NCBI GenBank assembly: GCA_005881595.1
Contig: VBBY01000021.1
Coordinates: 1-39,976 of the forward strand
Origin: Betaproteobacteria bacterium
GTDB lineage: Bacteria > Pseudomonadota > Gammaproteobacteria > Burkholderiales > SG8-39
DNA: 39,976 nt
Direction: 5' to 3'
Shown: piece by piece, positions 33,484 through 39,976 of the stretch
Layout of the letters: each line of letters opens with the position of its first letter
Position numbering within the stretch: the first letter of the stretch is position 1
Notes under the pieces: generated by a model
What the model saw: the letters and a program-made list of their open reading frames with translations, nothing else
The model's database searches: none
What the model was told of the DNA's origin: nothing
Position numbers and translations under genes: made by a program

Positions 33484-33514
33484 CATTTAATGATTCGACG
33501 ACATACATTTAATG
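33484..33514. promoter_or_regulatory. Two CATTTAATG direct repeats, likely activator-binding sites
   Basis: CATTTAATG occurs at 33484-33492 and again at 33506-33514, start to start 22 bases, which is about two helical turns. Each copy is nearly palindromic. They lie roughly 95-125 bases upstream of the predicted sigma-54 start site, the normal position of enhancer sites, and just before the activator's own ATG, so they may also serve autoregulation. The AT-rich stretch 33430-33455 between enhancer and promoter could bend. Confidence 0.55.
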
Positions 33515-33515
33515 C

Positions 33516-34976
33516 ATGCCCCAAGCTCGACTTACGGCCGCAGATCGCGAGTTCTTCGCGGCGCTCGCCGATGTCGTTTTCGGCAATCCGTTCACGCCGC
33601 AGCGCGCGGAGCTGATCCTTCGGCTCGTTCCCGGAGCGTCGCTTGGCGATCTCACGCGCGACCGGGAAGCGCTCCCGCGGGTGGTGGCGCCGCGCTTGCA
33701 GCGGTTGCAGGATCAGCACCTCGGCGAGGAAGAGCGGCGTCTACTGGAAGCCGCACTTTGGTACGTCTGCTACCACCGCGCCGTGCCGCAGCTCGACGCG
33801 CTGATCGAGCAGCAGGCGAAGCAGGCCGGCGCTGCGCTCGCGGTGACGTTCGCCGACGACGTGATCGCCGAGCTTCTGCGCGGCGGCTTGTCGGAAGAGC
33901 GTGCGCTGCGCATCTTCGCGTTCTTCTTCCAGCTGCGGCGCGCCTTCTACTTCATCGAGCGCTCGCTGGCCGGCGAATGCGAATCGATGCGCCGTTTGCG
34001 AGAGGCGCTGTGGAACAACGTCTTCACGCATGACATGCGGGGATACGAAGCGGGGCTCTGGAACCGGATGGAGGATTTCTCCACCCTGCTGCTGGGCGAG
34101 ACCGGCACCGGCAAGGGTTCCGCCGCGGCGGCGATCGGCCGCTCGGAGTTCATCCCGTACGCTGCCGGGGAACGCCGCTTCGCCGCCAATTTCACCGACA
34201 CCTTCATCGCGATCAACCTGTCGCAGTTTCCCGAGACGCTGATCGAGTCCGAGCTGTTCGGCCACCGCAAGGGATCCTTCACGGGCGCCATCGACCATCA
34301 CCAGGGCGTGTTCGAGCGCTGCAGCGCGCACGGCGCGCTGTTCCTCGATGAGATCGGCGAAGTATCGATGCCGGTGCAGATCAAGCTGCTGCAGGTGCTG
34401 CAGGAGCGCACCCTTACGCCGCTCGGCGGCCACGAGAAAAAGCGTTTCTCCGGCCGCGTGATCGCGGCAACCAACCGGCGACTGGCCGACCTGCGCCGCG
34501 GCGGGCGGTTCCGCGACGACTTTTTTTACCGGCTGTGCTCGGATGTGATCGAGGTTCCGACGCTGCGCCAGCGGATCGCGGAATCCCCCGGCGAGCTGCC
34601 CCAACTGGTGCGGCTGATGGTCGCGCGCATCATCGGTACCGAGTCGAACGAGCTGGTCGCCGCGGTCCTGGAAGCCCTCGAGGAAAACCTGCCGCGCGGC
34701 TATCCCTGGCCCGGGAATGTGCGCGAGCTCGAGCAGGCCGTGCGGCGCGTGCTGCTCACCGGGCGGTATGCGGCCGACCTCGCCCAAGGGGCGCCGGACG
34801 ACGAGGCGTCGTTGATCGAAAAGCTGCGCGCCGGCGAGCTCACCGCCGCGCAGCTGCTATCGCGCTACTGCGGCCTGCTTTACCGGCGCCTGGGCACTTA
34901 TGCCGAAGTCGCGAAGCGCACCGGGCTCGATCCGCGCACCTCGCGCAAGTACGTCGACGGCGCAAAAGATGGATAG
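33516..34976 (+). CDS. Sigma-54-dependent transcriptional activator with an unrecognised N-terminal domain
   Basis: The 486-residue protein contains a full AAA+ domain: Walker A GETGTGKG (Gly194-Lys200), the sigma-54 contact loop in the variant form GSFTGA (253-258), Walker [10 protein letters not shown] (Asp278, Glu279), and the arginine-finger region [10 protein letters not shown]. Residues 1 to about 180 are helical and match no GAF, PAS or receiver domain that I know; they probably sense the signal. The C-terminus has a helix-turn-helix ([21 protein letters not shown]) that differs from the usual Fis type. It is divergent from the sigma-54 promoter at 33400-33415, and is therefore the likely activator of that operon. 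It overlaps the next gene by eight bases. Confidence 0.87.
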   Translation: MPQARLTAADREFFAALADVVFGNPFTPQRAELILRLVPGASLGDLTRDREALPRVVAPRLQRLQDQHLGEEERRLLEAALWYVCYHRAVPQLDALIEQQAKQAGAALAVTFADDVIAELLRGGLSEERALRIFAFFFQLRRAFYFIERSLAGECESMRRLREALWNNVFTHDMRGYEAGLWNRMEDFSTLLLGETGTGKGSAAAAIGRSEFIPYAAGERRFAANFTDTFIAINLSQFPETLIESELFGHRKGSFTGAIDHHQGVFERCSAHGALFLDEIGEVSMPVQIKLLQVLQERTLTPLGGHEKKRFSGRVIAATNRRLADLRRGGRFRDDFFYRLCSDVIEVPTLRQRIAESPGELPQLVRLMVARIIGTESNELVAAVLEALEENLPRGYPWPGNVRELEQAVRRVLLTGRYAADLAQGAPDDEASLIEKLRAGELTAAQLLSRYCGLLYRRLGTYAEVAKRTGLDPRTSRKYVDGAKDG

Positions 34977-36684
34977 CGGCGTCGATGCGCCGCAGATCGT
35001 GGTAAGCCAGGAGGTCTCGGTTGGAGCGATGGCACGCGTCGCCCGCCGCGACCCCGGCCTGGTCGGCGGCGGAAACGGCGGCACGGGCACTTCGATCAAC
35101 TACGACGACGGCAATCTGAATTACGGCCGTGGCCTCACCTCGCTCGGCATTCAGGGCAGAACCCTCGTCGACGGCCGATCGAGCACTAGAGAGCTCAGGA
35201 TCGAAGCGGTTTACTTCTACGACTTCATCAATGCCGACGGCAGGACCGATTTTCGGCCGCTGAGCGGGGACGCGCGCAACCGGGCCGGGCGCAACCTCTA
35301 CCTCAACGACGCCTATGTCGGATTCAACGGCATTCGCCTCGGCAACCAGATCCTGCGCTGGAGCGAAAGCCCGTCATTCGGCCACAGCATCGCGCCGGTC
35401 AATCCGGTGACCTATTCGCGGCGTTATCAACCCGGCAACACTGCCAAGGACCTGTATGTGGCGCTTCCCATGCTCACCGCGAAGCTCGAATCCGCGAGTA
35501 AGCGAACGCTGCAGGGTTTTTATCAGCTCGCCTTCAAGCCGACCGAGCTGGAGGCGGCCGGCACGTTTCTGAGCGGCAACGATTACTACTCGCCGGGAGC
35601 GCGCTTCCTCCAGCTGGGCCAGGGCTCGCCCTTGGTTCCCGACGCGGACGTCTCGTTCGTCACTCCGGCGACGCCGTTCGGCTCGAAAGTGCCGCGCGCT
35701 GCCGACCGGCGACCCAATCCCGCCGGTCAGTATGGCGCGAGAATCGAGACGCCGGAGCTGGGAGCGGCCAAGCTCACGCTCGCTGGTTATGCCATGCGTG
35801 TGCACAGCCGCGAGCCGATCGTCAGCGTGCGAACCGGCACGCTCGGCGGGTTGCAGCGCATAGCGGCACCGGACTACACCTCGAGCGGCAGCTATTTCCT
35901 GGAATACGTACCGAACGTAACGGTGCTCGGCAGCTCGGCACGGCTGGTTCCGGCATCCGGCACTCGCCTCACTCTCGATTACTCGATGCGCCTGCGGCAG
36001 CCGCTGCAGATCGACGACGATACTGTCATCACCGCGGGCCTTGCGCCCGCGGCCGCGGTGGGCGCATGCGCGCCAGATCCGGCGAGCCCGACCTGCGCAG
36101 CGACGTTGGCGGCGCTGAACCGAAACCCGCTGATCGCGTCGCGAGGCGGTATCACGGCGGCCAATGCGGCGAGCTTTTTCTCGACCGAGCTAAGCGGATA
36201 CGAGCGCTTCAACGTATCGCAGTACGCGGCGTCGATGGTGCAGGGCTTACCGCCAATTCTCGGCGCGAGGCAGTGGTCGCTGGCCGCCGAGCTTGGCGGC
36301 GTCTACATCCACGGGTTCAAGGACGGATTGCTGGACGCCAGCGTCAGCATCCGGCCGGACGCCGCCGGCGGCAGAAGACAGGGCCTCGCCACGCGCTCGG
36401 CATGGGGATACCGGCTCTCGACGCGATTCGACTATGCTGACCTCATGGGGATGCAGAGCGTTTCCCCTTCAGTCACGTGGATTCACGACGTGAAAGGCAA
36501 TGCCCCGATCACCCTGGGAACGCTGCTGGAGGAGAGCAAATCGCTGATCCTGGCGACCGACTTCGCCATCGACAAATCCCTCGGCGGGCGCCTGTCCTAT
36601 CGTTCCTACCTAGCGAAAGGAAGCAATGCCGACCGGTTCAGCGACCGCGACTTCGTCGCCTTCTCGCTGACCAAGAAGTTCTAG
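34969..36684 (+). CDS. DUF1302-like outer-membrane protein lacking a visible signal peptide
   Basis: The frame from ATG 34969 gives 571 residues. Sequence such as SINYDDGNLNYGRGLTSLG, LYLNDAYVGFNGIRLGNQIL and RWSESPSFGHSIAPVNPVTY, and a barrel-like end (FSDRDFVAFSLTKKF), resemble the DUF1302 family, large outer-membrane barrels linked to export or uptake of hydrophobic compounds. The family normally has a signal peptide and an early strand before this region. Here the first residues ([20 protein letters not shown]) enter the mature part at once, and the start overlaps the end of the activator gene by eight bases. An in-frame ATG at 34900 does not add a signal. A 5' deletion that fused the gene to the activator is likely. 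Confidence 0.7.
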   Translation: MDSGVDAPQIVVSQEVSVGAMARVARRDPGLVGGGNGGTGTSINYDDGNLNYGRGLTSLGIQGRTLVDGRSSTRELRIEAVYFYDFINADGRTDFRPLSGDARNRAGRNLYLNDAYVGFNGIRLGNQILRWSESPSFGHSIAPVNPVTYSRRYQPGNTAKDLYVALPMLTAKLESASKRTLQGFYQLAFKPTELEAAGTFLSGNDYYSPGARFLQLGQGSPLVPDADVSFVTPATPFGSKVPRAADRRPNPAGQYGARIETPELGAAKLTLAGYAMRVHSREPIVSVRTGTLGGLQRIAAPDYTSSGSYFLEYVPNVTVLGSSARLVPASGTRLTLDYSMRLRQPLQIDDDTVITAGLAPAAAVGACAPDPASPTCAATLAALNRNPLIASRGGITAANAASFFSTELSGYERFNVSQYAASMVQGLPPILGARQWSLAAELGGVYIHGFKDGLLDASVSIRPDAAGGRRQGLATRSAWGYRLSTRFDYADLMGMQSVSPSVTWIHDVKGNAPITLGTLLEESKSLILATDFAIDKSLGGRLSYRSYLAKGSNADRFSDRDFVAFSLTKKF

Positions 36685-36739
36685 CCTGGACGCAAGATTC
36701 GGATAGTACGCAGCATCATCTGACGTTACATTAGCGCTC

Positions 36740-37561
36740 ATGGAAACAGCGGTCGAAAAAGCCAAGACCTACCTCGACGCGCGCCGCGGCGAGCGCGTCA
36801 CGCTGGTGGAGCTCGCGCGCGCGGTGGGCGCGAGCCCGTTCCACCTGCAGCGCCGCTTCAAGCAGGCGTTCGGCATCTCGCCGCGCGACTACCAGGACGC
36901 GCATCGCCTGGAGGCGGTCAAGTCCTCGCTCAAGAACGGCAGCCGCGTGACCGAGGCGTTGTTCGACGCCGGCTACGGCTCGACCTCGCGCTTCTACGAA
37001 AAGGCGGCCTCCAGCCTCGGCATGGCGGCACGCCGCTACCGCGCCAGCGGACGAGGCGAGAGAATCCGGTACGCCGTCTTCACCCTGCCGATCGGCAGGA
37101 CACTGGTCGCGGCGACTTCGCGCGGCCTCTGCGCGGTCAAGCTCGGCGAAGACGAGGCGAAGCTGCGCCGGCTGATCGGCGAGGAGTTCAGCGCGGCGGA
37201 GCTGATCGAGGATCCCGCGGCGCTGGGAGAAATTCGCGACCGCATCGCTTCCTTCCTGTCGGGAGAAGGCGATCTCTCGCGGGTCCCGGTGGACATCCGC
37301 GGCACGGTGTTCCAGCGCCGCGTGTGGCGGGCGCTGAGCCGCATCCCGCGGGGCGAGACGCGCACTTACGCCCAGATCGCGCGTGCCATCGGCAACCCGG
37401 CCGCCGTGCGCGCGGTGGGCAGCGCGTGCGGCGCGAACCCGGTGGCGCTGGTCGTCCCCTGCCACCGCGCGGTGCGCACCGACGGCGGGCTCGGCGGCTA
37501 CGCCTGGGGCATCGCGCGGAAGAAACGACTCCTGGAGCTGGAGAAGCCGACGAAGAAATGA
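36740..37561 (+). CDS. Ada-like protein: AraC-type DNA-binding domain fused to O6-methylguanine-DNA methyltransferase
   Basis: The 273-residue protein has an AraC-type helix-turn-helix (residues about 1-100: VTLVELARAVGASPFHLQRR, FKQAFGISPRDYQDAHRLEA) followed by a methyltransferase domain with VFQRRVWRALSRIPRGETRT and the acceptor Cys241 in VVPCHRAV. It removes methyl groups from O6 of guanine. The N-terminal zinc-binding methylphosphotriester domain of E. coli Ada is absent, so the usual methylation switch for DNA binding is missing or supplied by another protein. The stop overlaps the next ATG by four bases. Confidence 0.9.
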   Translation: METAVEKAKTYLDARRGERVTLVELARAVGASPFHLQRRFKQAFGISPRDYQDAHRLEAVKSSLKNGSRVTEALFDAGYGSTSRFYEKAASSLGMAARRYRASGRGERIRYAVFTLPIGRTLVAATSRGLCAVKLGEDEAKLRRLIGEEFSAAELIEDPAALGEIRDRIASFLSGEGDLSRVPVDIRGTVFQRRVWRALSRIPRGETRTYAQIARAIGNPAAVRAVGSACGANPVALVVPCHRAVRTDGGLGGYAWGIARKKRLLELEKPTKK

Positions 37562-38406
37562 GGGCCGCCGATTTCGGGCGGCTCGTCGCGCTCGCCGCGA
37601 TCTGGGGCGCGTCCTTCCTGTTCACCCGCATCGTCGCGCCGGTCCTGGGCCCGGCGCTGACAGCGGATCTGCGCATGCTGGTCGCCGGCGTCGCGCTGGT
37701 CGCGTATTTCCGTCTCGTCGGATTCGATCCGGATTGGCGGCGCTGGGGCAGCAAATACGCTTTCGTCGGGCTGCTGAATTCTGGGCTGCCCTTCCTGCTT
37801 TACGCGTATTCGGCGCTTTATCTCTCCGCCGGGCTGATGGCCGTGCTGAACGCCACTGCCCCGATGTGGGGTGCGCTTCTCACGGTGCTGCTGCTCGGCG
37901 AGCGGCTGACCGGGCGGCGCGCGGCGGGCCTCGCTCTCGGCGCCGTCGGCGTCGCCGTGCTGTCGCGGCCGGATGCAGGCACCACGCGGGCTTTCCTCGC
38001 CATCGCCGCGTGCCTCGCCGCCTCGTTCCTGTACGGCCTCGCCGGCGTATACATGAAGCGCTGGGCGGGCGAGGTGCCGGCCCGCGGCATGGCGGTCGGC
38101 ACGCAGGTCGCCGCCGGCTTGCTGATGCTCCCCCTGATCCCGTTCTCGCCGCCGCCGGCGGGAGTTACCGTCCTGGTCGCGGCCAGCGTGCTCGCGCTCG
38201 GCCTGCTCTGCGGCGCGGTCGCATACTTGCTGTACTTCCGCCTGATCGTCGACATCGGGCCCGCAGGCGCGTTGACGGTCACCTACCTGATTCCGCTGTT
38301 CGGGGTCCTCTGGGGCACGCTGTTTCTCGGTGAAGCCCTGTCCATCACGATGCTGGCGGGCGGCGTGCTGGTCGTGCTCGGCACGGTCTTCGTTTTACGA
38401 AACTGA
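37558..38406 (+). CDS. EamA/DMT-family transporter
   Basis: ATG 37558 overlaps the methyltransferase stop (ATGA). The 282-residue protein has ten hydrophobic segments in two EamA halves; LAAIWGASFLFTRIV in the first segment and the repeat LNATAPMWGALLTVLLLGERLT / VTYLIPLFGVLWGTLFLGEAL at the end of each half (quoted separately) are characteristic. It should export a small metabolite across the inner membrane. The substrate is unknown and the coupling to the DNA repair gene may be incidental. Confidence 0.88.
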   Translation: MRAADFGRLVALAAIWGASFLFTRIVAPVLGPALTADLRMLVAGVALVAYFRLVGFDPDWRRWGSKYAFVGLLNSGLPFLLYAYSALYLSAGLMAVLNATAPMWGALLTVLLLGERLTGRRAAGLALGAVGVAVLSRPDAGTTRAFLAIAACLAASFLYGLAGVYMKRWAGEVPARGMAVGTQVAAGLLMLPLIPFSPPPAGVTVLVAASVLALGLLCGAVAYLLYFRLIVDIGPAGALTVTYLIPLFGVLWGTLFLGEALSITMLAGGVLVVLGTVFVLRN

Positions 38407-38420
38407 GTACACTACCGCGC

Positions 38421-39386
38421 ATGGGGACCGTCGTGGTTCTGGCCGCGCAGGTGGGCGGCGCAAAGCTTGCCGATGGCCTGTACCGGCTGCGCGGAATGGA
38501 TCTCGCCGTGGTGGTCAACACGGGCGACGACTACCGGCATCTCGGCCTCGCCTTCTCGCCCGATCTCGACACCACGCTCTTCACGCTCGCCGGCATCGCG
38601 AGCGCCACGGCGGGCTGGGAACCCGAGGGCGAGACGCGCGCGCTGCAAGGCATGCTGAAGCGGCTCGGCGGACCCGACCGCCCGCTGCTGGGCGACAAGT
38701 CGCTCGCCGCGCCATTGCTGCGCGCCGAGGGCCTGGCGAACGAGCGCCGCCTTACCGAGATCACCCTCGACTTCTGCCGGCGCCTGGGCATCGAAGCGCT
38801 GGTGCTGCCGATGAGCGACGACCCGGTGCGCACCAACGTGCTCACCGACGACGGCGCGATGACGTTCCAGCAGTACTACAACGAGCTGGGCTGCGACCCC
38901 GCCGTGCGCGGCTTGCAGTACGCGGGGGCCGCTGAAGCGCGCATCTCCGACGAAGTGCTCGACGCGCTGCACGCGGAGGACCTGGAAGCGGTGGTGATCG
39001 GCCCGGCCAATCCGTACCACGGCATCCGCCCGATCCTCGAGCTGAACGGCATGCGCGAGCTGCTCCGCAAGCGTGGCGCGCCGGTGGTCGCCGTGACCCC
39101 GGTCGTCGGCGGCAAGGCGCTGCAGGGCTCGGCCGGCAAGATGATGCGCGAGCTGGGGCGCGAGCCGACCGCGCTCGGCGCGGCGACCGAATACCGCTCG
39201 CTTGCCGACGGCTTCGTCATCGACCGCGAGGACCTCGCCTTCGCTGAAGGCGTGCGCTCGCTCGGCATGCGGGTGCTAGCTGTACAGACCGTGATGCGCA
39301 CGATCGACGACCGCGTGGCGCTGGCGCGCTCGGTGCTCGAGTTCGCGCGCTCGATCCGCGAGGCCCGCGCCCTCGAAGTCGAATGA
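38421..39386 (+). CDS. cofD: CofD-like 2-phospholactate (or related) transferase of F420 synthesis
   Basis: The 321-residue protein has AAQVGGAKLADGLYRL (usually GGVGGAKLA), VVVNTGDDYRHLGLAFSPDL and DTTLFTLAGIASATAGWEPE, then LVLPMSDDPVRTNVLTDDG and VVIGPANPYHGIRPIL, all typical of CofD. The enzyme joins a phospholactyl, phosphoenolpyruvyl or phosphoglyceryl group to the deazaflavin Fo. The other F420 genes (fbiB/cofE, fbiC/cofGH, cofC) are not in the window. The change of the first glycines to AAQ is at the nucleotide-binding loop and may affect use of the guanylylated donor. The stop overlaps the next gene. Confidence 0.85.
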   Translation: MGTVVVLAAQVGGAKLADGLYRLRGMDLAVVVNTGDDYRHLGLAFSPDLDTTLFTLAGIASATAGWEPEGETRALQGMLKRLGGPDRPLLGDKSLAAPLLRAEGLANERRLTEITLDFCRRLGIEALVLPMSDDPVRTNVLTDDGAMTFQQYYNELGCDPAVRGLQYAGAAEARISDEVLDALHAEDLEAVVIGPANPYHGIRPILELNGMRELLRKRGAPVVAVTPVVGGKALQGSAGKMMRELGREPTALGAATEYRSLADGFVIDREDLAFAEGVRSLGMRVLAVQTVMRTIDDRVALARSVLEFARSIREARALEVE

Positions 39387-39733
39387 AAGTTGTTCTTGGA
39401 GCAGTCCTGTTCGCTACCGTGCAGGTTTGCGCGGCAGATCCGACTGAACAAGCGGTACGTCGAGCGCTGATCGAGCGCGACCAGCAGTCGGCCGAGTTTG
39501 CGGCCCGGCTGCAGGGACGCAGCCTCGATGCGCTGCATGCCAGGCAGCTGCTGGAGCCTGCATCGCAGTTCCCCGACTACGACCGCTCGCGCATGGCGCA
39601 GGAGCGCGAAGCAGTGCTGCAACTGCCGCCGCCCGTGGTCAGGGTACCGGGAAAGCCGGACGCGCCGCTACCGCTCCCAGGGGGGCCGCGTCCCGGGGTC
39701 GATCCCGTAGCGCCGCAAAGCCTCGGGCAATAG
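39383..39733 (+). CDS. Small exported protein of unknown function
   Basis: ATG 39383 overlaps the cofD stop (ATGA). The 116-residue product has a signal peptide (MKVVLGAVLFATVQVCAA), a charged helical part with many Gln and Arg (QQSAEFAARLQGRSLDALHA) and a Pro-rich end (LPPPVVRVPGKPDAPLPLPG). I do not recognise it. Its last 66 bases overlap the 3' end of aceE on the other strand; the coupling to cofD favours a real gene, but the Pro-rich end could be a by-product of the antisense coding sequence. Confidence 0.6.
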   Translation: MKVVLGAVLFATVQVCAADPTEQAVRRALIERDQQSAEFAARLQGRSLDALHARQLLEPASQFPDYDRSRMAQEREAVLQLPPPVVRVPGKPDAPLPLPGGPRPGVDPVAPQSLGQ

Positions 39734-39976
39734 CGGGCTCTCCAGGGCGGCGAGCGCCGCCACCGCGATATTGCGGGCATCCACTTCGAAGAAGGCGCGC
39801 AACGCCGCGCGCGTATCGCTGCGGCCGAAGCCGTCGGTCCCCAGGGCCACGAACCTGCGCGGCACGTAAGGCCGGATGAGGTCGGCCACCGCGCGAACGT
39901 AGTCGCTTGCGGCGACTACAGGACCCTGGGTTTTCGACAGGCATTCTTCCGCCCAGCTCGCGTCGGAGCCGCCGAA
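39668..39976 (-). CDS. aceE: Pyruvate dehydrogenase E1 component, C-terminal part
   Basis: The frame enters from the right edge and stops at 39668 (102 residues visible). GPVVAASDYVRAVADLIRPY, RRFVALGTDGFGRSDTRAAL, FFEVDARNIAVAALAAL and the end RYGIDPGTRPPW match the C-terminus of the homodimeric-type E1 of the pyruvate dehydrogenase complex, which decarboxylates pyruvate with thiamine diphosphate. Upstream part and neighbours are outside the window. Confidence 0.9.
   Translation of the reverse strand, partial: FGGSDASWAEECLSKTQGPVVAASDYVRAVADLIRPYVPRRFVALGTDGFGRSDTRAALRAFFEVDARNIAVAALAALESPLLPEALRRYGIDPGTRPPWER

Noticed and set aside
1-39976. CRISPR array, tRNA or rRNA genes, insertion sequence with transposase
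   Set aside because: No regularly spaced direct repeats with unique spacers, no recognisable tRNA or rRNA segments and no transposase or integrase coding sequence were seen on either strand.

Overview
The window is chromosomal DNA of a GC-rich Gram-negative bacterium, most likely a betaproteobacterium (Burkholderiales, Rhodocyclales or Nitrosomonadales-like, possibly an uncultured lineage). The grounds are the CysB protein, the sulfite reductase-DUF934-uroporphyrinogen methyltransferase block, the homogentisate and phenylacetate genes, a homodimeric-type pyruvate dehydrogenase E1, and lipoproteins and outer-membrane barrels that imply an outer membrane. I see no rRNA, tRNA, CRISPR array, prophage or intact insertion sequence.

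Layout. (1) 1-417: 5' part of a secreted protein on the minus strand. (2) 903-10863: a surface polysaccharide cluster on the plus strand. Its first four genes (903-5326) are visibly AT-richer than the rest and make and use a 3-acetamido-3,6-dideoxyhexose: a fused acetyltransferase/ketoisomerase, an aminotransferase, a Wzx flippase and a GT4. They are followed by a Wzy/EpsG-like polymerase, two GT2 enzymes and an 804-residue fusion of a WecA-like phosphoglycosyl transferase with a GT4. (3) 10914-15872: a cell-envelope group with a FecR-domain gene broken by a frame change, a YjbH-PAP2 fusion, a MORN-repeat protein, and two small minus-strand genes. (4) 15952-19051: hmgA, fahA and dsbB, joined by copies of a short hairpin repeat that carries the stop/start junctions. 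(5) 18988-22805: siroheme/sulfite reduction genes (cobA-type methyltransferase, DUF934, sulfite reductase) and divergent cysB. (6) 22793-28635: acyl-CoA metabolism, with an enoyl-CoA hydratase, an MFS transporter and fadD on the minus strand and divergent paaG-paaK on the plus strand. (7) 28656-36684: the most unusual part, described below. (8) 36740-39976: an Ada-like methyltransferase without its N-terminal domain, an EamA transporter, a CofD-like enzyme, a small secreted protein and the 3' end of aceE.

The most interesting unit is 28656-36684. A sigma-54 activator gene (33516-34976) faces a compact seven-gene minus-strand operon. Upstream of that operon lies a near-consensus sigma-54 promoter (33415 to 33400) and, further out, two CATTTAATG direct repeats two helical turns apart that look like enhancer sites. 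The operon encodes a TbpB-like surface lipoprotein, a Slam-type (type XI secretion) outer-membrane translocator, a 72-residue LuxR-type DNA-binding protein, a second lipoprotein, a 67-residue remnant or miniature of the ceramidase family, a fatty-acid-hydroxylase-family enzyme and a PAP2-family membrane enzyme. A DUF1302-like outer-membrane protein without a visible signal peptide overlaps the end of the activator gene. I infer a sigma-54-switched system that places a lipoprotein on the cell surface and remodels membrane lipid; its substrate is unknown.

A second theme is a family of short hairpin repeats (around 14454, 17227-17284, 18533 and 25680-25784). Each copy begins at a stop codon, and three of them supply the start codon and first residues (MRK..) of the following gene.
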